Of a stretch of DNA of 64,000 bases, positions 51,847-64,000 are shown one piece after another (within the stretch, counting starts at the first letter, position 1; every line of letters begins with the position of its first letter). The notes below the pieces were generated by a model. That model was not told the origin of the DNA, ran no database searches, and worked only from the letters and a program-made list of their open reading frames with translations. The stretch is from Laccaria trichodermophora. Its lineage: Eukaryota; Basidiomycota; Agaricomycetes; Agaricales; Hydnangiaceae. The stretch lies in contig JACTVC010000054.1 in the NCBI GenBank assembly GCA_018417955.1, forward strand, positions 62,001 to 126,000. The letters are read 5' to 3'. The position numbers and the translations under genes were made by a program.

Positions 51847-54274
51847 TTAGCACTTTTGCCACATTTTAACATAATCACTACCCCCGTCCCAACAGAATCA
51901 GCACCCATTCCACACCTACACACAAAAAAAAAACTCACATCCTAAAAGCCCTATCGTCTGGATTACTAGGCCACGTAGCAGACCACGTATCCTGCGCCAA
52001 CGCAAAGTCGCGCATCGCAGCTAAAATGCGCCCAACAAAAGTCAACGCAAGAAAGGAAGAGGGTGGAGGGGGTAAGAACGTACTGAGGGAAGCGTCGATC
52101 CATGGTTTCCCACCGAGGTTGTCAGGGAACCATCCTGATGTACCGCCTGCTGAGAGGTTGATGATCAGGTAGAAAGCTACGTAAGTCAGAAGTTTTAGTA
52201 GGTGGAGGGGAGGACAGAGAAAGAAAGAAAGAAAAGTACCCTGATTGAACGGAGCAGACTTTCCCTGCCCAGCGTAAGGATTATTGACTACGACTTTTCC
52301 GGTCCCGTTTTGTGCTGTTTCCGGGAACCTGTTTGAGGGTTGTCGTCAGAACATTGAAAGACGGAAGAGGCTGGAAATGACATACCCAGCACGCTCCCAG
52401 AACCCCCCTTTTCTACCCGTAGTCTGCACGTCAAGCATCGCATGTAACCTGGAGTCCGTATAGAAGCGCATAAACTGCTCGTCCCACTCCATAGCGTATG
52501 TATGGAACCCTTTATCAAACGATGCACGTTTTACAGAGTACCTATGACCATTTCATCAATTAGCAATCATCGCAATTTTATTGTAGAAGAACACAAGTGA
52601 AAGAAAGCGGGAAATCAACAAACCATCCGTAAATACGATTAAACACCGTCGGCAGCGGTCCATAATTCAACGTCGACCGAACAAAGTTGGTTCCTTGAGC
52701 GGGATATGCAGGTCCGTTGCCGCGCGCTTCGAGAATGTCAATCTCGCCTGATAAGGGCCAGGCGCCATAGGCATTGGTTTCAGGAAGCATCCACACGGCG
52801 GGCCAGAGCCAGTCACTTTAGGGAAAGTCGTAAGTGGGTTATGCAGAACAAGGATATACAAAGCGTACCCCCTTGGGAGCTTTGCCCGAAACTCAACCTT
52901 ACCATACGTGATGTTCACCTTTCCTTGTGTGTTGATACGAGCGCTCATCACGGGATTAATGACTGCTCCCAGTTGCGCATTTGACACGACCGTGCACGCA
53001 GAATTGTTGCCTTGGTCCGTACACCCCGACAGCGTATAATTCCCCCCATCCAGGACATTGCTCACCGTGTCGGTGGTTAACGTCGGATAGATGTACAGCT
53101 GGTTATTGTTGAAATAAAGGTTATCAGAAGAGCTCGTTGTCATTTCAAACTCGCCGTTCCCAAAGCCGCCAAGGGAGACGTCTTGAGACCATGTGGACGA
53201 GTCGAGGGAGCCGCTGGTGAATTGTTCGTCTAAAACGATGCATAGCTGGGATGGGGACAGAAGATGCACGGATTTTACGCCAACGAAACAGATGTAGCCT
53301 GCCGCTCCGATACCAATGATAATAAAGAGGAGGGTGAGGAAGTAGGATGTGCACGCGCGGGGTTCACGTTTTGCCAGCCATGGTTTTTCTGATTTTTGTA
53401 TTGGAACGTGCAAGCGGGTGGAGGGCAGGGGTGGCTTGGCTTTCGATGCCTCAAGGGGGAGTGCGGGTGAGGATGGGTCAAAGTTTGATGGGGAGGTGAA
53501 TTGGGTTGTGTATGCTGGCGGAGACCATAAGGAGGAGGTGGGACGGGATGCAGGGGAGAGGAAGGGAGCGCGGAAGGAGTGGGTGGAGGAAATACGTGGG
53601 AGTGGACCGCCGATACCTGGGGAGTCTGTGATTTGGCCTGCTGGGCTGTTTTTGTAAAACGAGCTGGCCGAAGGGGAGTGGGAGAGGGTGCCCATGAAAG
53701 GAGCGGAGGGTTTACGGAGGTCTTGCAGGGAGCCTGAACGTGGGCCAGGGCCAAAGGCCTCGTCGTTCAAGTCGCTGGTGGGTGGTGCAGCGGTGGAATC
53801 GAGGGAGGAGCGACGGCGAGAGATGCCTGGAATTGAGAGGCCTGGGTCAGGATTGCCTGGATAAGCTTGGAAGGGAAAAGCAAAGGAAGAGGGAGGAGGA
53901 CGGAGAGAGGGAGTGGATGTAGAAGACCAGAGTTCGTCTGGACTGGGTGCGTCTACTGGGGTGTAGGCAGATGACGCCATAGATGAACGGCGTCTATGGG
54001 GCCGAGGAGGAGGATTGTGGTGTATAGGACGAGGAGGGACGCGGGCAGGCAAGTTGACAGCGGCGCTCGCTTCCCTCTCAGCGTTTGCCTCCTTGTCGGA
54101 GTCTGAGGCTGGCTCTTGAGTGGTCTCTGTGTTGGCAGAGGATCTATCTGAGGCACTGCCTGCGAGGAAGAAGGGGCGGGGAGGGGCAAGGGAGGAGGGC
54201 GCAGAGCTCTTATCGACATCGACATTGTCCTCTGGTTTGCTTCTGGCGAGGGTTGTGCGACGTGGATAAGCCAT
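51847..54274 (-). CDS. GH16 KRE6/SKN1-type beta-glucan synthesis protein
   Basis: Type II membrane proteins of this family act in the secretory pathway in beta-1,6-glucan synthesis for the cell wall. From ATG 54274 the first about 305 residues are a Ser/Pro-rich cytosolic tail, then one membrane segment YFLTLLFIIIGIGAAGYICF (about residues 310-330), then the GH16 domain. The domain has GGFGNGEFEMTTS, ITYGKVEFRAKLPRG, WLWPAVWMLPE, SGEIDILEARGN (the ExDxxE catalytic motif), YAMEWDEQFMRFYTD, FNQAFYLIINLSAGG and a final IDYVKMWQKC, stop at 51847-51849. Introns are short; the last runs from about 51942 back to 51873. It is transcribed away from the GT2 gene at 54742. Confidence 0.9.
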
Positions 54275-54741
54275 GGAGGCGACAAGTAGGCGATGTCAAG
54301 CCTGTTTGTCAATTTGTGGAGTGACTGCTAAATAGCCTCACCTCCGGTGGCCGGTGCCTATTCCGGAAATAAGATACCCTTTCTGGGATACAGCAGCAAC
54401 CAGGAACTCGTTCCGACTGTCGATATGATCCTCCTTTTGTGCTCCATGGTGTCTCCTGGCATCTCCTGGCATCTCCTTAGGGCTTGTTACAATCTCCATG
54501 TCTCTTTGTCTTCATACGTACACTGCCGGCGCGAAAGAACCAACGCTTTTCATTGACTTTATCTTGACGTCAATTCTTATCGCAAGCCGCTGAAAGACCC
54601 CAAACACCGAGTTAACCGTAATGTTAGATCGGGCAAAGATCTACTTGTTGTCCAGGGAGGAAGAAAAATGAGTCCAGCTAAAAAAGATCGTCGTTCGTCC
54701 CTTCTCCTCCCACCAGTGGAGGCCACTCCTTACCTTCCCCA
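54275..54741. promoter_or_regulatory. Divergent promoter with a CRE-type site
   Basis: 467 bp shared by the divergent GH16 and GT2 genes. It contains the perfect palindrome TGACGTCA at 54565-54572, the site bound by CREB/ATF-type bZIP factors in fungi. Co-regulation of the two wall-related genes is an inference. Confidence 0.5.
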
Positions 54742-57700
54742 ATGGACTACGACCGCAACGACGCACTCCTTCACTGGCTCTTCCGCCAAACACAGGGTGA
54801 TGCTTGGTTCCGCCCAAACGAGGAAAACATATCATCTGGTGTTGCCTTGAGAGTGGCATCCGATGGTCAGTCCATCTACTTTGCCACTCGCCTATACACT
54901 GCTGCAAGTAACACCTCTTCCTCTTGATTTAGCTGCACACACAGGCGCACCAGAGTTTCGTGTCTTCCCCTACGAAAACGCAAACCTCGAACCATTCGAG
55001 ACGGCTGTGTCCGCGCTCAACCCCGTCGTTGCCGTGAAAGTCAGATCAGCCGCGGTCCACGCTGCTTTGGGCGAGGTGTGAGTTTCTTTCTCTTGTCTTG
55101 GTTTAGAACATTTCATCCAGTTCGGATGGACCGCCTTGCGTCCCGATTGCGTCCGCCATCTTGAGTGGCGGATTGATCCTGTTACATGAGGACGGCCTCG
55201 AGGATCATAGCCTGTGACGGTGGCGAGGCGCTGACGAAGGACGCCCAATCCTCATGTGCGAGTTCGGCTGCGATTCCTGGCTTCCTGGCGCACCCTTTTA
55301 CTTTCTTTCATTAAACATTCCTCCTGCACGTCATTCTGCCTTTCCATGGTATCTCCATCCTGTAGGTTGTCCTTGCGGCCACGGTCGTCCCTGTGTCGGC
55401 AGCAGCGATTGTGCCTTGCATTTTTCTCACTCCATGTTGCGACCTTGTTGTGGACGTCATTATCACGGTCATGATTTGCGTTTTGATGAGTTCCAACTCT
55501 CCCGAGGCTGCCGATCCTATTTTTATCTTCACACGTTATACGTTCACGACCACGTGACCTCTTTTGTCATTTACTGATCAATTTATAGCGCGCCAGATGA
55601 GAAGAGCATCTACGTCGATGCTGAGACCCGCATCCAAATCCTGGAGACGATGCTCATGCTTCCGCAGGCGGATAAAGAGCAGTGCGCGGCGTTTATCGTG
55701 CGTTCTATTCTCCCTCATTGACTTCCACTAACCCTTGCTTGTTATGTAGAGAGACGAACGCGTAATGGTTATCTGGTCCGAATCCCTTGACCACATCATC
55801 CCCATCTGCCATGACTTTGAAGAACGCCTCATCAAGCTCCTATGGCGCAGTCGCCCGCTCGCCGCGGCTCCCTCTTCGAGCTACAACACCACGAACGTGT
55901 CTTCCGCCGGGAGTGCGGTGGACGTCTCGGGGAGCAACGAGGCGTTTGCAAGGGGGTCAATCGCACGGTATTCTCGGCCCCCTAGCGTTCTTGCTGCTCG
56001 TGCTGGAGCAGGCGGAACGGTGCTGAAGGGGTTGTATGGTGAACAGGGAAGGGATGGGGATGAGGAGGAGGAGAAGGTAGCTATAGAGAAGAATGAAGGT
56101 GGGGATGTGGAGGCTCCAGAGAGGAGGAGGAGGACTACGAGGACGTGGTATGGGAGGAAGATAGTTATTGATGATGATGATGGGCTAGAGGATGCGGAAG
56201 GGTTCAGGGGGGAGGAAAGGAGGAAGATCAAGCTTTACTCGCCTTTGTATAGTGGGTTGGCAGCTGGGGCCGCTGTTGGTGAGTTTCTTTGCTTTTTTTT
56301 GCTGTGGTCAGGCAGGAATTGACTTCATGTTTGTAGTTTTCGTTGGGAATGGTGTCCGTAAGTCTTTGTTTTCTTATTGAGCGACCGACATCTAAATGGT
56401 GGTTTACTAGGAACTCTGCTGGTAGAATGGACTCTTGACGGAGATTTCATTCGCTTCGCACTACTCGCTACCGTTCCCCTACTCTACTGTGTATCCCTGG
56501 TATGTCCAAATTCTCTCAAAGTCCTCTCATACTCACCATCTGTTACTACAGTTCTTCGCCCTCCAAATCATCCAGAACTTAACCATGGCGTACGTACCCA
56601 CTCTCCCCTCCTCCCACTCACTAATCTCACCCTGTACTCAAAGCATCGGACCAATCGCGCACTACCACGAGAACTCGAAATATTACTCTGCGATCAAGCC
56701 TCGACCAGATAAAGAGCTGGATAATAACCTTCCGCATATTACTATCCAGATGCCGGTGTATAAGGAAAGTTTGGATGCTGTTTTGTGAGTCTCCATCTTT
56801 TTATTGTTCGCTCAACTGATCAGTCGATGAAATAACGCAGGGCGCCATCGATCAAGTCGTTGAAGAAGGCCATGCACACGTATGCGAGGCAAGGAGGGAC
56901 GTCGACTATTTTTATCAATGACGACGGTCTTAGGGTAAATTTCCACATTTCCCGGCTTGCTTGTATCTAAACCCCGTTCACTAGTTGCTCCCTGCGCATC
57001 AACGCGACGAACGTCTAGCATTCTACGCAAACCACAACATCGGATGGGTTGCTCGGCCAAAACACGATCCTACTCCAGGCGGATTCAAGCGCGCGGGTCG
57101 GTTCAAGAAAGCGTCCAATATGAATTACGGTGGGTCTTTCTTTCTTTGACATCCCGTATGAGTATATGGGGCTGAAGATGCCCTCCCCTTCACTTAGGCT
57201 TAGCACTTTCATTGAAGGCTGAAAAACACTTGGAAGCGCTACTTGCCAACTCGCCTAATCGGATATCCACCTCTTCAAACACGCACAGTCGAAGCCTGAG
57301 TCACTCTGGAAACGAACCTACGCAGTATGGGATCCAGTACCAGAATCGGGACGGGGATGAGAACGTTGCGTGGGGCAACGCAGGGTCCGGATCTGGAGCT
57401 ACGGGTAATGGCACTGGGGGTAATACCCCTCCCACTGGTGTGCCCCTAGATCACGATTTGGAAGAGAGGGCTTTGGGAATGGCGATCGAGGAGACGTGGG
57501 AGGAGAGTGGGCGGCGATGGCGTCCGTGGGCTGCGAATGGGCGTGCGACGCGGATTGGCGAGATTTTGTTGCTTGTGGATTCGGATACGGTTGTTCCGGA
57601 GGATTGCTTGAGGGATGCGGCGAGGGAGATGAAAGCTTGTCCTACTGTTGCTATTATTCAGCATGAGTCTGGTGAGTGTTTTCTTTTTTGATATCTTTAG

Positions 57701-59435
57701 AGGGTTGGGTGTTGATGATGGGTTTACAGATGTCATGCAGGTTGCGCATCATTATTTCGAGAATGGTATCGCCTACTTTACGAAAAGGATCAATAGGTGT
57801 ATCTCGATGGGTATGTTTTTTGGTGTATCTGGACTTACGACTGATTTACTGATGTTACACTTATTGTAGCATGTGCGAATGGCGAAGTTGCTCCTTTCAT
57901 GGGTCACAACGCGTACGCATCCTCAAGGTGCTCTGAACAGTACCTCACGGCTGACCTTCGAATTCTCAAACAGATTTTTGCGATGGAAGGCGATTCAAGA
58001 CGCTCTCTTTGTAGACCCCGTCGATGGCAAGGAAAAGATCTGGTCAGAGTCCAACGTTTCCGAGGACTTTGACATGGCTCTCCGTCTCATGCTAAAAGGC
58101 TATATCATCCGGTCCGTTTAGATTCCTCTCTTCTCATCCATGCGCCTCTTACTCGTTTACCATTACAGATGGGCGACGTATTCCAAAGGAGCATTCAAAG
58201 AAGGTGTATCCTTGAGCGTCGATGACGAACTTAATCGATGGCAAAAGTATGCCTATGGATGCAATGAGTGAGTCTGTCGTGTCGCTCGAGATCCTGTCCG
58301 CGTGCTGATGATAACTTGGCAGGATGCTCTTCAATCCTATTATCCAATGGTGGCGCAAGGGTCCCATTTCGCGCCAAATTCATCGGTTCTTGTGGAGCAA
58401 GGCCCCTATTCACTACAAGATTTCGATGTTAGCATGTAAGTTTTGTTCTATCAGAGTTATCTTTTTAATATTGATGAGGCGCCTCTCTAGACATGTTCTC
58501 GTACTGTGCGTTATCTATCTCTCTCCTATCCCTATCCTCGTATCGTTTTGACACTTTTGACAGATGGACTTGCTGGCTCGATAACAATCTCCATTATCAA
58601 CTATGTTCTATTGGGCTTCCAATTCCCCGTGGACGGCTTCTTCATGCACAGTTTCGAGATCTGGCTGGCAACTACGGCCGTCTTCTGGGGCTCTGGGACT
58701 ATTGGATACACGCTTCTGGAATATAGGCTTGGTCACAAAAAGCTGGTGAGTTCTTCGGGGACCCCGCACACTCTTCAACCTCTCCTGCCCCACGTTTTAC
58801 TAACATCGGATCCACCGTAGCTTTACGCCCTCTTTGAGAATTTGATGTGGATTCCATTCTTGTACGTCATTCCTATTCATCCTCATGTATACTTTGAATT
58901 CGTGCCGACGCCGACTATTCCATTTTGCAGCTTCTTTTTCTTTGCAGGTTTATCGATACCCATCTCGCAAGCTATCTTGGCCCACTTGTTTTCATACAAT
59001 ATTCAATGGTCGGCGACGATCAAAGAAGTTCAGCTGTCCAATTTTTTCTTAGAAATTCCGAAAATCGCTAGAAGGTGCGTTTTGAAAATTTCACGATGTC
59101 GATCAATTCAATTTTAAGACTGAGATGCTGATTTATAGATTTTGGTTCCCTTTCTTGCTATCCATTGCAATCATTGCTGGTATGATTATTCTAGCCACCC
59201 CCTTGGTGCCTCTAGACTGGCGAGTAGGAGCGTCTGGCTGGGCTGTGATATTCCCCCTCGCGTGAGCTTTCTTCTCCAATGACTTTGCGGCACATTTTGA
59301 TGAGTTTTCTTCAGTCTCTCTGCTGGCTGCCATATCTTGTTCCCAGTGAGTTCCTACTCGTATTTATGAGGTTATATTCCTGACCATAGTTGAAAGATTG
59401 TGTTGAATCCGTGGTTCATGGTGTTCTCATACTGA
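54742..59435 (+). CDS. Fungal type 2 glycosyltransferase (GT2), multi-pass membrane
   Basis: Processive-type GT2 enzymes polymerise sugars at the plasma membrane; the fungal group related to chitin and hyaluronan synthases affects hyphal growth. ATG 54742 opens MDYDRNDALLHWLFRQTQGD. A glycine/charge-rich stretch and membrane segments (about 56250-56590) precede the catalytic domain: HITIQMPVYKESLDAVL, STIFINDDGL, EILLLVDSDTVVPED (DxD-like), SNVSEDFDMALRLMLKGY and DDELNRWQKYAYGCNE, where the RW matches the product-binding motif. Several membrane segments follow, including SATIKEVQLSNFF and FLLSIAIIAGMIILATP. The stop is at 59433-59435. Most introns are 50-70 nt, but the second (about 55080-55588) is roughly 500 nt. 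The frame appears intact; the product is unknown. Confidence 0.85.
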
Positions 59436-60054
59436 CACTGGACAATGTCGGACTTTTCAGCAACTTGCGCATTATTCCGCCCATCTTTTGCTGATTCGCT
59501 CTAGGACTGATGTACTTTCCCCCCGTTCTCGTCCCTGGTTGAACTACTAGACACTCTGTATGTACATTCATTCTACATACTTTACGTACTTTACCCATCC
59601 ATTTGCACAATACCTACTTACAGCGGACACTATATAGCGCAGGACTTTTTTGTTTAGTACAGTTATACTTGCCAAAACTTTTAGAGTTGTGGTTCTTAGA
59701 TGCAATGATTTCGAATCTTCGAAACGCTCGCTGAAGATTTTGAAGGTGGACGACTGTTGTGGTTGTCGACAGGGTAGAGGAAATAGGGTGAGATATATTC
59801 AAAGGTATACACGTTACCGGTGGTATAGTGAATATGGTATCAAGCAATGATGATGACAGGGACAGCTGGCTGGGCAACGCAAGGATTCTTGAATTAAAAG
59901 CGGATAGATAACAAACGTCCAAAGAGTTGCGCAAAAGGGTTGAGCACACCCTTCCCGAACGCCTAAAGGAAAGTTCAGTACTGCATCACCGCAAAAACAC
60001 CTACCTTTCACCTACCTCATCTCCCCCCTGGCAACTCACAACCACCGTTCATAC
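59436..60054. other. Intergenic region
   Basis: 3' flank of the GT2 gene, with no supported gene. Confidence 0.35.
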
Positions 60055-61200
60055 TTAGTTTAAACGCATCTTCTTCGCCTTTCGTCTATTCTGATCCGCC
60101 CAAATCTTCTCTTGGTTCGCCTCCAAACGCTTCAGCACATGGTATTGATCATCGAACAGTTTAATCATTGTCTCGTGTGACATCTGGCAGTACCGATAAT
60201 CCCGAGTGGAGAAGGCGGCAACGAGGAGAGACCGGAGGAACAGCTTGAGCGGGTCAAAGTAAGGGTCCATTTTGTTGAAAATAGCATCGTCAAAGTCAGC
60301 AGTGACCCAACTTTGAGCGCAGCACATATCTCAAGCTTTGTTGAATCCCCCTGTAATCAACACATTCGAAGACAGAGGGGCTGCTCCGCGATAAGTCGTA
60401 ATTCTTGTTGGACACGGAGAATGCGTGGGCCGTTGAAGATGGCCAGCACGTAGATCAAGGGGTAGAGGATGGACTCCAAGTCATGTTTCCCTTGGTAGCA
60501 ATACGGCATTGGCAATGAGTCGTTCCCTGGGTTGGAGCAACATCAGTACCATCTTATGATACATTGAAAACAAACTTACCGCTATAGCTCACTCATCACC
60601 TTTTTGCATAGGTCCTACTTCCACTTCACCATCCTCCGATGGGGTCGAATTTTAAACACGTCGATACAGTCCAGGTGCAAGTGGTCAAAATACAGTGGCT
60701 GAGCAGAACGGAAGCCTTGAGAGGGAACATGATCTTTGCGAGCCCTTCATATTCTTGCGAGTACTCTCGAGGGAGCTCTTTCAGCAGATTGGGACCCATG
60801 TCTCGATAGACAATCTTTGGCGCCAGCTGTGACTTATAAGCACCATCGCGGCTCAATAAGCGAGTGGTGGATGTAGTTGGGAATCGTCAGAACTAGTGCA
60901 AATCAAAGGACGATGCGGATGGAGCATTTGAGGGAAGGGTACTTTTGTGAGAGTAGACCTGGTCAAGCCAGTGAGAAAAACTCAAGCTTGGATCCATAGA
61001 CCCATGCCAATCTTCCAAAGATGCAAAGTGCGGCGGCGACCCGAGCTCGATATCGACATAGGTATCCGTCCATCTTAGTGGGGTTCAAATTCGCGGAACC
61101 AAATACTATTACATAACTACCCACATAGTCGCCCATCTTTTTTGACGCCATAAGCCGACACTTCATTGTTTTCCTTTCATCTGGCTTACTATGCACATTC
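60055..61200 (-). pseudogene. FunK1-like fungal protein kinase, degenerate
   Basis: Minus-strand pieces resemble fungal-specific FunK1 kinases: KIVYRDMGPNLLKELPREYS (about 60760-60820), then GKHDLESILYPLIYVLAIFN (about 60440-60500), which matches the conserved HDLES helix, then PYFDPLKLFLRSLLVAAF and a basic tail NRRKAKKMRLN ending near 60058. I could not find the HRD-type catalytic loop in a continuous frame, and the pieces lie in different frames. I therefore call it a remnant or a gene with poorly resolved introns. Confidence 0.5.
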
Positions 61201-61250
61201 AGACCGTTCCCCGCTAATATGCTAGACCTTTAACTGAATGGCAGCATTCC
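61010..61250 (-). repeat. Diverged local duplicate, left copy
   Basis: The minus strand contains TTAACTTGAATGTTC-like and GATATCGAGCTCGG segments. It matches 62487-62690, for example TCGATATCGACATAGGTATCC versus TTGATATCGACATAGGTGCC. Both could encode a peptide like TYVDIKLTLLPHFP. Confidence 0.55.
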
Positions 61251-61439
61251 TTTCACTGATATTGAATGGTACACCGTCTCCTCTGTGATCGCTGACATGA
61301 TGGGCAATCCTCCTATTTTTTATCGGGTGTATGATCCGTCCTAGACTCAGTACAAATCTAAATCTCCTCAGTCTTTTATGGCACTGCAATCGGAATTGAC
61401 AACCTGCTTCGACCACCATCATCACTACCAAGTACAAAA

Positions 61440-62103
61440 ATGGAGATGGAAACTATAGCAAGCAAACACAACAATTCATGGTCCTGGTTCAAGGTCCTCT
61501 TTGTCATATTACAATTTATCGTCAACCTCTTCTACATGGCTGCGGCTTTCCTGGTGGCTCCTTTCTACATCAATACCCTCCCGTCAAGGCATTTGGTCAC
61601 AGCCATCTGGATGGCGTACCAGCCACTTTGCCATACAATCTGGATCTATTTCAGCCCACGATGCATACCACCGTTGTGCCGGACCTTTGTGGCGCACACT
61701 ATTTTATTTTGTTCTTGGGTTTGGACCATTGCTTTGGTCAAAGAACCATTAGGGCTCAATGGTAGGCAAGGTCATACAACTGAGATACCCCTTTTTCTAA
61801 CAGACATTAGGCCCCGGCACTGTCATTGTGGGTGTTTCGGGATATGTTGGCATCATCGATCCTATGTTCCAAATTGTTCTCATAATGTCTGAGGTGAATC
61901 GGTGCTTGACGGAATGGTCAATCTTTCAGGTTGTGCACTCAAACCTGTCAGCTCGCTTCACTGGACAGGCATCTCTGCCAGGCTCCATGATAGAGAAGGA
62001 CACTCTGCAGTTAGAAGGTGGCTTGTTGGATGTAGAGGGTTCTAAAATTCCCTCACCGTATCTAGTGAGTGGCGCTTTCCCTACCGCTGTGTTAGGCAAT
62101 TAG
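61440..62103 (+). CDS. Hypothetical small membrane protein
   Basis: ATG 61440 opens MEMETIASKHNNSWSWFKVL followed by hydrophobic stretches (ILQFIVNLFYMAAAFLVAPF; HTILFCSWVWTIALV). A frame to 61892 is continuous, and an intron near 61760-61810 is possible. A downstream frame (61828-62103) may be a later exon. I recognise no family, so function is not assigned. It faces away from the kinase remnant. Confidence 0.4.
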
Positions 62104-62930
62104 CTGATGGAGCCCTTGGTTTACGCTGCAGTACAAATATTCACCGTCATTTTCGAAGGCTTGATCAGGAATATGGACCTGCTTTCATTATCATTTGTAC
62201 TTCTTACTAGTCTACTTATCATTGTATCTAATTGCATTCTGCTGATGTTGGCTTCCAGGCCTAGTAAATGTTGAACAGGTAGGGTCGCCGTTCTCCATTG
62301 TTTCTTTCTGAATCATAACCTGGTTGCCGCCATCTTTATGAGGCGAAATATATTTGGTGGCAGATGGGCATCTTCAGCTTTGCGGAGGTATAACTTGGCT
62401 TGTACAGCATTAAAACGAAATCATTGATCAAGAAAAACTAACGGGCAAATGGTGTCTTTGCAGATACGACCAGGATCTCGGAATCATGAGCAATCTTCAA
62501 AAGATGGAAAGTGGGGCAGCAACGTGAGCTTGATATCGACATAGGTGCCGGTGAACATTCAAGTTCGCGGGACCAAACACCCAGCAAATGCCTCCGGCAG
62601 CTTCCGCGCTGTTCATCGACAATACTACCCAATTACTAATAGGCTTGTCCCATGCTAGGCATCATTCCTTTCGCTAGTATCGAATGGTTTTGTCTATGAC
62701 ATTTAATCGTTTCAATTTCTTCTTCTTCGCGACTCATGGAGACCATGAATTGATATCTCTAAGATGCCCATGACAGTGTACCCTTCGGTTCGGACCCCAC
62801 ACGTGAACCTAGACTAATAAAAAGCGTTGGCAGGAGCGATTTCAAATTTCAAACGTTCACGTTCGATCTTCACAATTCAACGTTCAACCTAGCCCAGTCC
62901 TAGCTGGGGGGATGTGGAGGCCTTTAAGGT
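62104..62930. repeat. Non-coding stretch with right copy of local duplicate
   Basis: Contains the duplicate of 61010-61250 at about 62487-62690. No supported gene in the remainder. Confidence 0.4.
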
Positions 62931-62979
62931 GTTTCTCACAGCATGCTCACTCGTCTCACAGCTTAACAGCATATCAATG

Positions 62980-63408
62980 CGTTGAATGGGTCTTACAAGG
63001 TGGCGTTTTTGCCCTGGGTTACGCTGTATGGCGTTGAAGCACCTCAGCCTGTCGGGAACTTTGCCACGACTGTCAGCGCTGGTAAGTACGGTGCTTGGAG
63101 CTTCGCCCGTAGGCGTCGCAAATGATGGCGCGACGGTCTACGTTGTAACTGAAGTTCAAAGTTTCACCCAAACTACCCAAACCGTTCTGAGCACGCCCAC
63201 TACCATCACCTGTGAGTCTTTTTGTGTCATCGTCTTTCCCTTCGATTCTCAAGCCAAGGCGGACTCCACGAAAGTAGAACAGGACATTGCAGTCACGTTC
63301 TCTGGAGTAGTGGGTGTTGGACGCGCCTCGTGTTTACTCGATGGAGAGGGCGGTGGGCAGTGTGGTGCAGAGATCATTGCGGATTTGCTGGCGTCAACAA
63401 CCCTATGA
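62980..63408 (+). CDS. Hypothetical Thr/Val-rich protein, probably partial
   Basis: A frame KVAFLPWVTLYGVEAPQPVG runs to a GTAAGT donor near 63081. After an acceptor near 63112 it continues GVANDGATVYVVTEVQSFTQ, then VTFSGVVGVGRASCLLDGEG and a stop near 63406. Such Thr/Val-rich repeats are common in secreted basidiomycete proteins, but no signal peptide or start could be secured. Confidence 0.35.
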
Positions 63409-63589
63409 CGGTGCTTAGCACGAGGTACACAGGCAAGGCACAACCGTTCTTCACCCTCAACAACGTCCAAACACAGGGTCTGTCGTCCTTGGGTGACTGG
63501 AGTTTCTCCGTCCCATCCCCAACGAGCCAGACAACGCCTCGAGCCACAAATTCACCTGGTTTCTATTTCAGGCCTCAGGCAATGTGATT

Positions 63590-64000
63590 TTTATTTGGAC
63601 GTTCTACGTGTTGTACGCCTTGTTTTGATGGATAGGGTCATGCCACTCGAACTGCCTCATGGCAGTGATTGAACCCACCATTAGGCGGAGATTTTCAGAT
63701 GCCTTCCTCTCTCAAAATCGTTCATTTTCAATGAACCCCTGACCTGCTTTCAGAAGATGCCTTCCTCGACGTTACTGACCTCCGGACCTTCTAAAGTCCA
63801 GGCACCTTCAATCTCTTGATCATGGACGCCAGTTGCCCTTCGTCGCAGTTGCGTTACTATACGACGTCAAAATCTTCTCCACTTCCTGGGCTGATCTTTC
63901 GACTCTTACCTAGGGTCCATAGTCAGAGTCGGACAGTTTTATAGTTGAGTGCGTGGACGACTTGGAGTAGCGTGGAGTGGCTGATATCTACCTCAGAAGA
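63590..64000. other. Unassigned 3' end of window
   Basis: No supported feature seen. Confidence 0.3.

Overview
This window looks like nuclear DNA of a mushroom-forming basidiomycete (Agaricomycetes). Coding regions are cut by many GT-AG introns of about 45-65 nt, and protein families typical of that group are present: a fungal GH95 fucosidase, a KRE6/SKN1-type GH16 protein, a GT2 glycosyltransferase, FunK1-like kinase fragments, a macro-domain protein and V-ATPase subunit E. Everything was read by eye from sequence and translations; no database search was run.

Layout. (1) 1-4189 is ordinary genic DNA: the 3' part of a GH95 alpha-L-fucosidase, then a GNAT acetyltransferase fused to an Mss4-like zinc domain. 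(2) 3969-6013 is a roughly 2 kb direct duplicate of 43026-45012. The left copy holds only the start of a P-type (Na/K-like) ATPase and is broken; the right copy continues into a complete ATPase gene (43548-47868). The two copies flank about 37 kb of repetitive DNA (6014-43025), so GNAT-Mss4 and the ATPase were probably neighbours before this block formed. (3) 47869-64000 is again mostly genic: VMA4, a macro-domain gene, a divergent GH16/GT2 pair, and degenerate kinase-like and hypothetical genes.

The 37 kb block is a nest of mobile elements. A complete tyrosine-recombinase retrotransposon (7737-13351) with split direct repeats A1-ORFs-B1-A2-B2 sits inside an AT-rich repeat array. A Tc1/mariner-type element spans 14701-32291, with matching terminal inverted repeats and TA on both sides. 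It carries an apparently intact DD34E transposase plus a second, convergent gene (here 'gene B'), which is unusual for this superfamily. Gene B has been broken up by a Copia element (16251-21586), a minisatellite-filled foldback element (21933-23752), a solo LTR that itself received a hAT transposon (25089-28624), and a non-coding LTR element (28747-31981). The swapped target-site duplications show that recombination between two inverted LTRs then inverted the hAT-containing segment. Right of this nest are MITEs with clean target-site duplications, a multi-copy-type unrecognised gene hit by a solo LTR, and a truncated member of another expanded family.

Many broken frames in the block are TGA where CGA is expected, and in the duplicated ATPase the intact copy shows the original CGA directly. 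This points to CpG-directed C-to-T mutation of repeats.
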